64,000 nt of DNA from Budvicia aquatica DSM 5075 = ATCC 35567 (lineage in GTDB: Bacteria; Pseudomonadota; Gammaproteobacteria; Enterobacterales; Enterobacteriaceae), in contig NZ_ATYS01000027.1 in NCBI RefSeq assembly GCF_000427805.1, positions 1 to 64,000 on the forward strand, given 5' to 3'. Made by a program: the position numbers and the translations under genes. How positions within the stretch are numbered: position 1 is the stretch's first letter; each line of letters begins with the position of its first letter. Shown here in pieces: positions 48,622-57,743 of this stretch. The notes under the pieces were generated by a model. That model was given only the letters and a program-made list of their open reading frames with translations. It ran no database searches and had not been told where the DNA came from.

Positions 48622-49700
48622 GATAAATAATCTTCCCTGTGAATAAATCTGACTAACGCCGACAACATAAAAAATCCATCATGAGGTGCCAGTAACGGAC
48701 GGGCATGCATAGAGCCAATCGGACAATAGCGAGTAAAGCTACCCACCTGAGGACAAGTTTGTTTTCCCCAATATCCTAAAGTTTGCAGCCGTCCCGGCCA
48801 GCGCCGTTCAGCCTGTTCCAAGTTTTTTTCAATCGAGCCAATAACAATCTGGAAGCCTTTAGGCAGCCAAAGCTCAGGTGAAAAGGAGTGACTTAAGGTA
48901 ACGCCCCAGCCAGAACGTTGGCTATAGCTAATTTTCCCTAAATCTGGCTGCACAATATAGTGCATTGCCAGTTCACGGGCTTTGGTTAGCTGCACCAATC
49001 TATCGCTTTCTGCTAACAAAGGTAGCCGATCCAGATGCTGCTGTAGCTGATGATAAAGTTGCTCAGCGGCGGTTTTATCTTCGACAACAATAAAGCGTGG
49101 CGAGCTGCATACCTGTTGAAGAAACAGGCACGCATCGGTCAAAATGGTATCAAGAGGAGGAAGCCGTTGGCCAAATAGGGCTATGCCACTCAGTTTAGGC
49201 CCCAGCTCAATCAAACGAATATGAGCCGGAGTCATCATTCTATAATGCCTGATTAGGGCTTCACCGCCGGCTAACAGAACCGTATCAATATCTTGCAATA
49301 ATTTCACATCATCTTGGCTATCACTCTGCCAATCATAGATTTCACAATCATCGGCTGAAAGACCCAACTCCCGGCGCAGCAGCATTAACCAGTTGAGTGA
49401 ATCTCTGGCTTTAATACGCATCCGGCTGCCGATAAGGTAAGCCACAAGAAAACCTTCCATTGTGGCTAACGGATCTTTCTCTGAAAGAATAAATAACAAA
49501 CGATAAGGTGGTCGCCAGTGTCGGCCAGCCAACTCACTACTGACCTTTTGCTCGAGTAAATCTGAATGACATAGTTGCTGTAAACGGGCTAAGCAAAAAG
49601 CCTGAGTGGCCGGATCGGCTGAAAACACCAAATTTAGCTCAATACATTGAGCAAGCCATTTTTTGATATTTGCTACCCTTTCCGGCAATCCATCGTTCAT
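48618..49700 (-). CDS. LuxC-like acyl reductase
   Basis: 360 residues of the LuxC acyl-CoA/acyl-protein reductase family. Recognisable blocks are TVLLAGGEALIRHYR, GPKLSGIALFGQ, and QQVCSSPRF with the catalytic cysteine (Cys198), which would carry the thioester acyl group. The C-terminal HARPLLAPHDGFFMLSALVR also fits. LuxC reduces a fatty acyl thioester to an aldehyde with NADPH. It is shorter than luminous LuxC (about 480), mainly at the N terminus. It overlaps both neighbours by four bases. No luxAB genes are present, so light production is not the purpose here. Confidence 0.85.
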   Translation of the reverse strand: MNDGLPERVANIKKWLAQCIELNLVFSADPATQAFCLARLQQLCHSDLLEQKVSSELAGRHWRPPYRLLFILSEKDPLATMEGFLVAYLIGSRMRIKARDSLNWLMLLRRELGLSADDCEIYDWQSDSQDDVKLLQDIDTVLLAGGEALIRHYRMMTPAHIRLIELGPKLSGIALFGQRLPPLDTILTDACLFLQQVCSSPRFIVVEDKTAAEQLYHQLQQHLDRLPLLAESDRLVQLTKARELAMHYIVQPDLGKISYSQRSGWGVTLSHSFSPELWLPKGFQIVIGSIEKNLEQAERRWPGRLQTLGYWGKQTCPQVGSFTRYCPIGSMHARPLLAPHDGFFMLSALVRFIHREDYLS

Positions 49701-50755
49701 ATTGCTTCTGCCGCACAGGTTCCTTCAGGCGTCGTTGCCCGTCCAATATAGCGTAGAAAACGCCTTGATTGACCGCATGGACAATGCTCCCCCCATGAAC
49801 CCAGATCCTGAGTCAGTAAGCGATGAGAAGGCAATGAAGCAAAGAATGGATTCTCTAACTGAATTAAACCCGGCCGATCGGCCTTAGCCGATTGTCCGTC
49901 AGCATCAATGATGGTGAATTGAGAGTAAGCAGGAATATGAAAATGACCTTCCTGACAGCTGATGTAGTGCAGCGGATGTTCTGTCATACCGTAAATATCC
50001 CGGATATCCACCAGCGGTGCCTGCAGACACTGCTTTAGTCCGGAAATAATTTGCTGGCGATCGAGTCGTTGGGTCATCCCCTTCCAGCCACCGCCGGTTA
50101 GTCCTCTGACCGGGACCTTTAACCTAAATGATTCTGGCTGACTCAAACACAGGTGTTCAAAGAAAACCGTCAGACCGAAAATATAAACCGGTACCGGCTC
50201 ATTGGCCCAGCGCTGCAAGGTATCCCATGCCAGCTTAGTATCCAACTGCCCGTTGGCTTGCACAGCAAACACGCACTCCTGAACCGGCGCACAGGCGGTA
50301 AATTTTAGGAATGCCGTTGCATATCCGGCATGATCGCCGGTAGAAGGGTCAGGAGAGAGCAATAAGAATCGGGCTGGTACCGGAGAAACTAAGCCGTTTT
50401 CAATAAAAATTTGTACCATTCCCTGCTGGATCCGCGCCATGCTGGTGGCATCGAAAAATACCTGCGTTTTGCCCTTATCTCCGGTTCCTGAACTATTAAG
50501 CCATTGTCCCTGATCGCCCGTTGGCGTCGCTAAATCTAGGGTTTTAAATAAACCAACGGGAATAACCGGGTGAGATTGAGCTGTGCACAGCTGTGCATAA
50601 GTCGGATTATGAGCCTGATGCCAAAGATCGGCCTGTTGCATTGCTGAATCAAACAGCGCCTTATCGGCATCGGTATTTAATCCATAGGGAGCAGGTAAAT
50701 TAGCCAATAGGTCAATGGCTGTAGGTTGGGTTATACATTCCTTGTTATCCGGCAT
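49697..50755 (-). CDS. LuxE-like acyl-protein synthetase
   Basis: 352 residues from the ATG at 50755, preceded by GGAAAC; an ATG at 50767 lacks a ribosome site. It belongs to the LuxE/PaaK branch of adenylate-forming enzymes: phosphate loop NSSGTGDKGKTQ near residue 90, GLTGGGWKG near residue 225, and DIYGMTEHPLHY near residue 265. LuxE activates a fatty acid as acyl-AMP and passes it to a cysteine and then to LuxC. First gene of the operon and overlapping the LuxC-like gene by four bases. The acyl chain it prefers cannot be read from sequence. Confidence 0.85.
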   Translation of the reverse strand: MPDNKECITQPTAIDLLANLPAPYGLNTDADKALFDSAMQQADLWHQAHNPTYAQLCTAQSHPVIPVGLFKTLDLATPTGDQGQWLNSSGTGDKGKTQVFFDATSMARIQQGMVQIFIENGLVSPVPARFLLLSPDPSTGDHAGYATAFLKFTACAPVQECVFAVQANGQLDTKLAWDTLQRWANEPVPVYIFGLTVFFEHLCLSQPESFRLKVPVRGLTGGGWKGMTQRLDRQQIISGLKQCLQAPLVDIRDIYGMTEHPLHYISCQEGHFHIPAYSQFTIIDADGQSAKADRPGLIQLENPFFASLPSHRLLTQDLGSWGEHCPCGQSRRFLRYIGRATTPEGTCAAEAI

Positions 50756-51081
50756 AATTGTTTCCATAAAAATGAATTAATTGCTAACCACAGACTTCCT
50801 TCTGCTTATTTCGTGGGCCATTTCCACATTCCGTAGAATAAACGCACAATAATCGATACTAGTTAGCTTCATGATACAAATCAATCAATGAATAAATCTT
50901 ATCCGTTACTAATTGTGTGACTAGCTGATAGCCTTAGGTAAGTGATTCAGTTGAATAAATGGGACAGGTACCTATAAAACTTGAAGCATGACAGCGAGAT
51001 AACGGCAATTAAATAGCCTGTCTTTATTGCTAAAAATAGGCTTAAATAATCAGTATCATTGAGCAATGATCAAAAATAACC
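50756..51081. promoter_or_regulatory. Divergent promoter region of the lux-like operon and the LysR gene
   Basis: This 326-base AT-rich gap separates the operon from a divergent LysR gene, the classical arrangement for LysR control of a neighbour. I did not find a clear T-N11-A palindrome that I would call an operator. No gene lies in it. Confidence 0.5.
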
Positions 51082-51975
51082 ATGAAAACTACCCTCGAAG
51101 AACTTTTGGCTTTTGTGACCGTTGTCGATAGTAATTCGATAACCAAAGCGGCTGATAAACTGAACCAGACGGTATCTGGCGTTAGCCGGGCACTAGGCCG
51201 GTTGGAAGAGAAGTTAGAAACATCGCTACTCAGTCGTACTACTCGCCGTTTAGCACTGACGGAGGAAGGTGAAGCCTTTCTGGTTCATGCCCGAAATATT
51301 CTGGCTTCGGTAGATGAAGCAGAAGATCAGATGGCAATACGCCGCCAACAACCTGCCGGGCTGCTACGGGTTAATGCCGCATCCCCCTTTATGTTGCATA
51401 CTATCATTCCCATTATTGGTGATTTTCGCCGAAGTTATCCGCAAATAGAGTTAGAACTTAACACTAATGACCATTTTATCGATTTGTTAGAACACAAAAC
51501 GGATATTGCTATTAGAATCGGAACGCTGCGCGATTCCACTCTCCATGCCCGACATTTAGGTACCAGCCAACGCAGAGCGTTAGCCCACCCGGATTATCTA
51601 TCATCCAGACCACCAATAAACAATATTCAGGATTTAAATCATCACCAGCTTTTAGGTTTTACTCAAATAGACAAGTTAAATGAGTGGCCATTTAATGATG
51701 AAAAAGGGGATTTATTACGTATCACCCCGGCACTGTCAGCTTCAAGCGGTGAAACCTTAAGACAGTTAGCATTAGCCGGTGAAGGTATTGTTTGTCTGTC
51801 GGACTTTATGACCCATAAAGACAGAAAAAGCGGCCAGTTGGTTGAGATATTACCTGAACAAACGGTAAAGGTATTACAACCTATTAATGCCGTTTATTAT
51901 CGCAATACAAAGCTATCGGCGCGTATAACCTGCTTCTTGGATTTTTTAAGCAGCCGCATAAAAGACATGCTTTAG
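51082..51975 (+). CDS. LysR-family transcriptional regulator, YafC-like
   Basis: 297 residues. The N-terminal winged HTH covers residues 5-63 (ELLAFVTVVDSNSITKAADK, LNQTVSGVSRALGRLEEKL, RTTRRLALTEEGE). The rest is a LysR substrate-binding domain with ASPFMLHTIIP, DIAIRIGTLRDSTLHARHLG, and SSGETLRQLALAGEGIVCLS, all close to E. coli YafC. It is divergent from the LuxE-like gene and upstream of mglB, so either could be a target; the divergent operon is the likelier one. The effector is unknown. Confidence 0.88.
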   Translation: MKTTLEELLAFVTVVDSNSITKAADKLNQTVSGVSRALGRLEEKLETSLLSRTTRRLALTEEGEAFLVHARNILASVDEAEDQMAIRRQQPAGLLRVNAASPFMLHTIIPIIGDFRRSYPQIELELNTNDHFIDLLEHKTDIAIRIGTLRDSTLHARHLGTSQRRALAHPDYLSSRPPINNIQDLNHHQLLGFTQIDKLNEWPFNDEKGDLLRITPALSASSGETLRQLALAGEGIVCLSDFMTHKDRKSGQLVEILPEQTVKVLQPINAVYYRNTKLSARITCFLDFLSSRIKDML

Positions 51976-52082
51976 TGCCTCAAATATCCATGAATACCAC
52001 AAAATACTGCTGCTGTTTTATGGTTATTCGGTGACCTAATCATCCTCTCTATCTGCCTTTCAACACAGAGTCATTTTCCAGC

Positions 52083-52096
52083 GTGATATTTATCAC
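52083..52096 (+). promoter_or_regulatory. CRP-like site upstream of mglB
   Basis: GTGA TATTTA TCAC is an exact GTGA-N6-TCAC core of the cAMP-CRP consensus, 168 bases before the mglB start. Catabolite activation of mgl is known in E. coli. I saw no convincing GalR/GalS operator; GTGGAATTCTTTTAAG near 52114 matches only the left half. Confidence 0.6.
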
Positions 52097-52250
52097 TAAT
52101 AATTAACATGACCGTGGAATTCTTTTAAGTCTCTACTAGGATTAATTTAATCACTGAATTTACTACGGTCATTATCTTTTTGTTTTATAAAACTAATGGC
52201 TAAACAGACACTCCGTATATCAACCCAAGTGCTTAGGCATGGAGATTTTC

Positions 52251-53243
52251 ATGAAAAAAACGCTATTAGCTATGATGGTGTTTGGTGCCTGTATGGCAAC
52301 ATCCGTATCCACGATGGCAAACACTAAGATCGGTGTAACTATATATAAATACGATGATAACTTTATGTCGGTGGTACGTAAGGCGATAGAAAAAGAAGCT
52401 AACACTGATAAAAATGTCACCCTTTTAATGAATGACTCGCAAAACGATCAGTCAAAACAAAACGATCAGGTTGACGTATTAATCGCTAAAGGCGTTAAAG
52501 CATTAGCGATTAATCTGGTAGACCCGGCGGCGGCTCAGGTCATTATTGATAAAGCCCGCGGTGAATCTATTCCGGTTGTTTTTTATAACAAAGAACCCGC
52601 TAAAGCAGCCCTGGATAGTTATGATAAAGCCTACTATGTCGGTACCGATTCTAAAGAATCAGGCGTAATCCAAGGGGAGTTAATCGCCAAGCAGTGGAAA
52701 GCCCATCCTGAGTGGGATTTAAATAAAGACGGCGTTATTCAATATGTTTTGCTTAAAGGGGAACCCGGCCACCCTGATGCGGAAGCCCGTACCACTTATT
52801 CAATAAAAACCCTGAATGATAACTTCAATATTAAAACAGCTCAGCTTCAGCTCGATACCGCTATGTGGGACACCGCTCAGGCCAAAGACAAAATGGATGC
52901 ATGGTTGTCAGGCCCGAACGCAGACAAAATTGAAGTGGTTATTTCTAATAACGATGCCATGGCGATGGGTGCGATAGAAGCTTTAAAAGCCCACAACAAA
53001 TCAAATATTCCGGTATTCGGTGTTGATGCACTACCTGAAGCTTTAGCGTTAATAAAGCAGGGAACTATGGCGGGTTCAGTATTAAATGATGCCAGTAATC
53101 AGGCAAAGGCAACGTTCCAATTATCTAAAAACTTAGCTGAAGGAAAACCGGCGACGGAAGGAACTCAATGGGTGATTAAGGACAAAGTGGTACGTATCCC
53201 TTACGTTGGCGTAGATAAAGACAATTTGGATAAATTTAAGTAA
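52251..53243 (+). CDS. mglB: MglB galactose/glucose-binding protein
   Basis: 330 residues from the ATG at 52251 with GGAG seven bases upstream; the earlier in-frame ATG at 52239 lacks this. Signal peptide to about STMA, mature start [16 protein letters not shown]. The calcium-binding loop DLNKDGVIQ and sugar-contact text [24 protein letters not shown] are as in E. coli MglB. It binds galactose or glucose in the periplasm, supplies MglAC and can also signal to the chemoreceptor Trg. First gene of mglBAC. Confidence 0.95.
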   Translation: MKKTLLAMMVFGACMATSVSTMANTKIGVTIYKYDDNFMSVVRKAIEKEANTDKNVTLLMNDSQNDQSKQNDQVDVLIAKGVKALAINLVDPAAAQVIIDKARGESIPVVFYNKEPAKAALDSYDKAYYVGTDSKESGVIQGELIAKQWKAHPEWDLNKDGVIQYVLLKGEPGHPDAEARTTYSIKTLNDNFNIKTAQLQLDTAMWDTAQAKDKMDAWLSGPNADKIEVVISNNDAMAMGAIEALKAHNKSNIPVFGVDALPEALALIKQGTMAGSVLNDASNQAKATFQLSKNLAEGKPATEGTQWVIKDKVVRIPYVGVDKDNLDKFK

Positions 53244-53299
53244 TCCATTTTACTGATAACAATAGGGGGCACAGCCCCCTTTTAAGTAAGGCCTGCTGT

Positions 53300-54820
53300 A
53301 TGAGCGACGCGACTATCACGCCATCCACCGAATTTTTATTGGAAATGAGTAATATCAGTAAGTCATTTCCCGGCGTAAAAGCATTAGATAACGTTAATCT
53401 TAATGTTCGCTCTCACTCAGTTCATGCACTCGTGGGCGAAAACGGGGCGGGGAAATCTACGCTGTTGAAATGCCTGTTTGGTATTTATAACAAAGACAGC
53501 GGCAAGATTATATTTCAGGGAAAAGAAGTTAATTTCCATAGTTCAAAAGAAGCGCTGGAACAGGGCGTTTCTATGGTACATCAAGAGCTAAATTTAGTGC
53601 TTCAACGTACCGTTATGGACAATATGTGGCTTGGCCGCTATCCGGTCAAAGGCATGTTTGTCGACCAAAAAAAGATGTATCAGGACACTAAAGCCATTTT
53701 TGACGAGTTGGATATCAAAATAGATCCTGCTGAGAAAGTGTCGAATTTATCTGTATCACAAATGCAAATGATTGAGATAGCCAGAGCATTCTCATATAAC
53801 GCCAAAATAGTGATTATGGATGAACCGACATCGTCCCTTACTGAGCGGGAAGTTAATCATCTATTCAGCATCATTAATAAACTCAAAGATCGCGGCTGTG
53901 GCATTGTTTATATTTCTCATAAGATGGAAGAAATCTTCCGGCTATGTGATGAAATTACGGTACTTCGCGACGGACAATGGGTGATTACCCGTCCGTTAGA
54001 AGGGTTAAATATGAACGATATTATAGCCATGATGGTTGGCCGTTCACTGACCCAACGCTTCCCTGAAAAAACCAACAAAATTGGCGATATTATTCTTCAG
54101 GCCAAAAATCTCACCTCCCGTAAACAACCTTCCGTTATCGATGTCTCTTTTGATTTACACAAAGGGGAAATATTAGGTATTGCTGGTTTAGTGGGGGCAA
54201 GGCGCACGGACGTAGTAGAAATCCTATTCGGAATTCGAGAAAAAATTGCCGGGAAAATATATTTAAATGGCAAAGAAATCAATAACAACAGTGCTAATGA
54301 GGCGATCAATAACGGTTTTGCTTTAGTGACGGAAGAACGCAGGGCTACGGGAATTTATGCCCATTTAGATATCGGTTTCAACGCATTAATTTCTAATATC
54401 AAGATGTATAGAAACCAGTTGGGGTTACTAAACAATAAACGGATGAAAAGTGATATTCAGTGGGTTATTGATTCTATGCGGGTCAAAACGCCGGGGCACA
54501 GAACCGCAATTGGTTCTCTGTCCGGTGGAAACCAGCAAAAGGTGATTATCGGGCGCTGGCTGCTAACCCAACCGGAAATATTATTGCTTGATGAACCCAC
54601 AAGGGGAATAGACGTAGGCGCGAAGTTTGAAATTTATCAGTTGATAATAGAACTGGCCAAAAAAGAGAAAGGAATCATTATTATTTCTTCTGAGATGCCG
54701 GAATTACTTGGTATTACCGATCGCATATTGGTGATGAGCAATGGCCATATGGCGGGTATCGTCGACACCAAACAAACCTCCCAGAATGAAATCCTACAGT
54801 TGGCATCAAAATATTTATGA
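53300..54820 (+). CDS. mglA: MglA galactose ABC transporter ATPase
   Basis: 506 residues with two ABC domains, as in other sugar CUT2 ATPases. The first has Walker [10 protein letters not shown], signature [13 protein letters not shown] and Walker [13 protein letters not shown]. The second has a degenerate Walker A (GLVGARRTD), the signature [14 protein letters not shown] and [14 protein letters not shown]. Degeneration of the second Walker A is normal for this family. It powers galactose import with MglC and overlaps its start region. Confidence 0.95.
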   Translation: MSDATITPSTEFLLEMSNISKSFPGVKALDNVNLNVRSHSVHALVGENGAGKSTLLKCLFGIYNKDSGKIIFQGKEVNFHSSKEALEQGVSMVHQELNLVLQRTVMDNMWLGRYPVKGMFVDQKKMYQDTKAIFDELDIKIDPAEKVSNLSVSQMQMIEIARAFSYNAKIVIMDEPTSSLTEREVNHLFSIINKLKDRGCGIVYISHKMEEIFRLCDEITVLRDGQWVITRPLEGLNMNDIIAMMVGRSLTQRFPEKTNKIGDIILQAKNLTSRKQPSVIDVSFDLHKGEILGIAGLVGARRTDVVEILFGIREKIAGKIYLNGKEINNNSANEAINNGFALVTEERRATGIYAHLDIGFNALISNIKMYRNQLGLLNNKRMKSDIQWVIDSMRVKTPGHRTAIGSLSGGNQQKVIIGRWLLTQPEILLLDEPTRGIDVGAKFEIYQLIIELAKKEKGIIIISSEMPELLGITDRILVMSNGHMAGIVDTKQTSQNEILQLASKYL

Positions 54821-54837
54821 GTCAAAGGAACACCACT

Positions 54838-55848
54838 ATGCGTGCGCTAAATAAAAGCTCCGTTTTAAATTTTATGAAAGACAATGGTATCTACATTGTA
54901 CTTTTTGCGTTACTTGCCATCATTATTATTCAGGACACCTCATTCCTTAGTTTGCTTAACTTAAGCAATATTCTGACTCAGTCTTCAGTAAGAATTATTA
55001 TTGCATTAGGCGTTGCCGGATTAATCGTTACCCAGGGAACCGACCTTTCTGCCGGTCGTCAGGTCGGGCTTGCCGCCGTGATTGCCGCAACCTTGCTACA
55101 GTCGATGAGCAATGTGAATAAAGTATTTCCTTCACTTGGTGAAATTCCTATTGCCGCCGTGATTATTGCAGTCTGTCTGGTTGGTGCCCTGATTGGTTTA
55201 ATTAACGGATTGATTATTGCCTATCTTAACGTGACGCCATTTATTACTACGCTAGGTACCATGATTATCGTTTATGGCGTTAACTCGCTGTATTACGACT
55301 ATGTCGGCGCATCTCCCATCGCCGGATTCGATCCTCGATTCTCTCAGTTTGCCCAAGGGTTTATTCGACTAGGGGACTTCAAGCTTTCTTATATTACGTT
55401 TTACGCCATCATTGCGATTATCTTTGTCTGGATACTGTGGAACAAAACTCGCTTTGGAAAAAATATTTTTGCCATTGGTGGTAACCCTGAAGCAGCTAAA
55501 GTCTCCGGGGTAAACGTTACATTAAACTTGATCTTAATCTATGCCCTTTCCGGCGTGTTTTATGCTTTTGGCGGCCTGCTTGAAGCGGGACGAATTGGCA
55601 GTGCAACTAATAACTTAGGGTTTATGTACGAGTTAGATGCTATTGCTGCCTGCGTCGTCGGTGGGGTTTCATTTAGCGGAGGAGTCGGTACTGTAGCCGG
55701 TGTCGTCACCGGAGTACTTATTTTTACCGTGATAAACTATGGATTAACCTACGTTGGGGTAAACCCTTATTGGCAATATATTATCAAGGGCAGCATTATC
55801 ATTTTTGCCGTGGCTTTAGATTCACTGAAGTATGCCAAGAAGAAGTAA
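54838..55848 (+). CDS. mglC: MglC galactose ABC transporter permease
   Basis: 336 residues from the ATG at 54838, exactly the E. coli length, with AGGA nine bases upstream; the frame also has an ATG at 54817 overlapping mglA. Highly conserved CUT2 permease text: SNILTQSSVRIIIALGVAGL, IVTQGTDLSAGRQVGLAA, NVTPFITTLGTMIIVYGVNS, and GGNPEAAKVSGVNV. It forms the inner-membrane sugar channel. Confidence 0.95.
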   Translation: MRALNKSSVLNFMKDNGIYIVLFALLAIIIIQDTSFLSLLNLSNILTQSSVRIIIALGVAGLIVTQGTDLSAGRQVGLAAVIAATLLQSMSNVNKVFPSLGEIPIAAVIIAVCLVGALIGLINGLIIAYLNVTPFITTLGTMIIVYGVNSLYYDYVGASPIAGFDPRFSQFAQGFIRLGDFKLSYITFYAIIAIIFVWILWNKTRFGKNIFAIGGNPEAAKVSGVNVTLNLILIYALSGVFYAFGGLLEAGRIGSATNNLGFMYELDAIAACVVGGVSFSGGVGTVAGVVTGVLIFTVINYGLTYVGVNPYWQYIIKGSIIIFAVALDSLKYAKKK

Positions 55849-55937
55849 TAGTTTTAATAAAAAACGCCGTTTTTTTGCGTAATGCCTGTCTGTTAAGGGT
55901 AATGAATAAAGCCGGGATAACAAGAGAGCAACACAGT

Positions 55938-56023
55938 CGTCATCCCGTTGAAAAACGGGATCCCCCTTAGGCTGAATGGTCATTTGTCAGCTAAAACCAG
56001 ATCCCCGTTTTCACGGGATGACG
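55938..56023. repeat. 86-bp MITE-like element with 25-bp terminal inverted repeats
   Basis: The left end CGTCATCCCGTTGAAAAACG (continuing GGATCC) and the inverted right end CGTCATCCCGTGAAAACGGG are nearly the same, so the element folds on itself. The left end is identical over 26 bases to 12544-12569. It carries no ORF. I see no clear target-site duplication. It follows mglC. Confidence 0.8.
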
Positions 56024-56069
56024 ATTAAGTGGAATAACATCAGGCCGAAATGCTTAGCTAACAGGCACT

Positions 56070-56092
56070 ACGCTTTTTGCAGCGTTTTTTTA
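56070..56092 (+). terminator. Terminator downstream of mglC
   Basis: ACGCT and AGCGT pair around TTTTGC and are followed by seven T on the plus strand. It overlaps the last base of the convergent hypothetical gene. Confidence 0.7.
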
Positions 56093-56872
56093 TTCAACAT
56101 ACCTTAACCAGAAAAACTCACCTTCGGCCAACCAGCGGCTAAATATTTCTAAATAGGCCTGTTTATCCTTATCAGCAATATTGTATAAGCATAACAAATC
56201 CTCTGACATGGCATAAATTTGTTGATGTGACAGTGGTTGATTGCGGATAAATCCTAAATAAGATGCCCCAACGCCGATAAGTTCTAATCCATAACGTTCC
56301 TCAAGCCGCTTAGCCACTGCGAAATTTTCCGCAGGTGAAAGATCGCTCGAAAAATATCCATTAGGAAAAGCACTTAAGGTTTGATAAGCGTGATTAACCG
56401 GCACCAGCAATGCTGAGAGAGGCTGATCGAACATCGATAGCGGGCTTTTCTGATAATCCTCCCACTCATCGATATATTCTTCCGATAACGTTAATCCCTT
56501 ATTACACGCATCGCTAAAGATGGCATCTTTTACCAATTGATTAAAATTATGCTGACAAATAAAAAACTCAGAAGGTGTAGATAAATATCCTTGATGTTCA
56601 CCATCTTCAAATGCTTCAGGTGAAACTGAGGATAGATCTAAACTTCCGACCTCATCAAGATGGTAAGTATTTCGAGCATGGCCGGATGTATAGCAGGCTT
56701 GAGAAAAATCATCTAAAGAGAGCAGTAATTTTTTATCGGGGTATTGTTGTTTTTTATCCCGAATAAATAACAATAGATCTTCAATGTTTTCAATATTATT
56801 AAGCTGATACTCGTCACATAGCCCGCCGGAAGGATTGTGCTTACTTTTGTGGCTTAAAAATTCAATATCCAT
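56090..56872 (-). CDS. Hypothetical acidic cytoplasmic protein
   Basis: 260 residues, acidic, with no signal peptide or membrane helix. I do not recognise the family. A stretch near the middle (SPLSMFDQPLSALLVPVNHA, YQTLSAFPNGYFSSDLSPAE) and the repeated aromatic/acidic pattern suggest a folded domain of the kind found in DUF4253-like or SMI1/immunity-like proteins, but nothing diagnostic is seen. It lies 18 bases downstream of the L,D-transpeptidase-like gene on the same strand, so the two are probably co-transcribed. Confidence 0.65.
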   Translation of the reverse strand: MDIEFLSHKSKHNPSGGLCDEYQLNNIENIEDLLLFIRDKKQQYPDKKLLLSLDDFSQACYTSGHARNTYHLDEVGSLDLSSVSPEAFEDGEHQGYLSTPSEFFICQHNFNQLVKDAIFSDACNKGLTLSEEYIDEWEDYQKSPLSMFDQPLSALLVPVNHAYQTLSAFPNGYFSSDLSPAENFAVAKRLEERYGLELIGVGASYLGFIRNQPLSHQQIYAMSEDLLCLYNIADKDKQAYLEIFSRWLAEGEFFWLRYVE

Positions 56873-56890
56873 ATTTATTCCTCTCTACAG

Positions 56891-57622
56891 TTATCCTTGA
56901 TAACCAATGACCTTATACATCTTATTTTCTACCACAACTTGCGGAACTTGTTGAGTTTGTTCAAAATAATCATAAGCGGGCTTTAACGTCAGCCAGAAAG
57001 CAAAGTCTTTTGATTCCAAATGATTTTTCATATTTTCCTGCGTCATAGCAAATGGAAAGATATGAATAGGAATGCTCTTTTGACCGCTATCAAGAGCCTG
57101 TTCCACCAGCCGGTAGATTTCGGTAATAATAGGATCGGTCATAGCATAGCAACCGGCTGACGCACAGCCACCGTGGACCATTAAAAAATCCCCGGTATAG
57201 CCATTAGCTCTGTCAAAGGCATTGGGATAGCCAATATTAAAAGACAAATGATATTGGCTATTAGGGTTAAGTAATCTCTTATTGGTTGAGTAGAAACCTT
57301 CAGGGCTTTTCTTATCACCCTGAACTTTTTTCGGGCCTAATCCGCCGGAGTAAGTACAGATAATATAGGTCTTATACAGGTTATACTTTTTTCCATCCGA
57401 TGTTGCCCATAGCTCCAGCTTATCTTCCGCTTTCAATAATCTGATATACAAGCTATCGCCGGGTTTAATTTGTATCGCAGGACGCTCAGGATAAGACGAT
57501 ACCTGCTCAGTGCTTTCAGTTGCGTTATTATTCATCGCCAAGTAATCGGTAATATTTCTATAAATAAACAAGCTGACAATCAGTATCAACAGCAGGATAA
57601 CGATAAAAACAACCTTCCTCAT
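56891..57622 (-). CDS. dpaA: YafK/DpaA-type L,D-transpeptidase-family protein
   Basis: 243 residues from the ATG at 57622, with GGAG upstream; the frame opens earlier at 57658. An N-terminal membrane anchor (VVFIVILLLILIVSLFIY) precedes a YkuD domain. The catalytic block is MVHGGCASAGCYAMTD (His-Gly...Ser-x-Gly-Cys), and ICTYSGGLGPKKVQGDKKSP and KPAYDYFEQTQQVP match E. coli DpaA (LdtF, YafK). DpaA releases Braun lipoprotein from peptidoglycan by cleaving the Lpp-diaminopimelate link in the periplasm. Orthology is likely but the protein is more divergent than its neighbours. Confidence 0.82.
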   Translation of the reverse strand: MRKVVFIVILLLILIVSLFIYRNITDYLAMNNNATESTEQVSSYPERPAIQIKPGDSLYIRLLKAEDKLELWATSDGKKYNLYKTYIICTYSGGLGPKKVQGDKKSPEGFYSTNKRLLNPNSQYHLSFNIGYPNAFDRANGYTGDFLMVHGGCASAGCYAMTDPIITEIYRLVEQALDSGQKSIPIHIFPFAMTQENMKNHLESKDFAFWLTLKPAYDYFEQTQQVPQVVVENKMYKVIGYQG

Positions 57623-57679
57623 TCGAACTCCATTCCTTATCCTGATAATCGTAATCAATCATCCTTAATAGATAACAAA

Positions 57680-57707
57680 AAAGCCAATCTGCGAACAGAC
57701 TGGCTTT
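57680..57707 (-). terminator. Terminator after atpC
   Basis: AAGCCA and TGGCTT with AGTCTG/CAGATT-type inner pairing form a hairpin with A and T tracts on both sides, 37 bases past the atpC stop. It ends the atp operon. Confidence 0.85.
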
Positions 57708-57743
57708 TATAAAACACGTAACAAAATGTTGTGTGTTTACTTA

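Noticed and set aside
42621-50755. Bioluminescence (lux) operon
   Set aside because: luxA, luxB and luxD are missing; only LuxC- and LuxE-like proteins are present, among unrelated enzymes.
52114-52129. GalR/GalS operator before mglB
   Set aside because: Only the GTGGAA left half fits the consensus; the right half does not match, so I do not call it.
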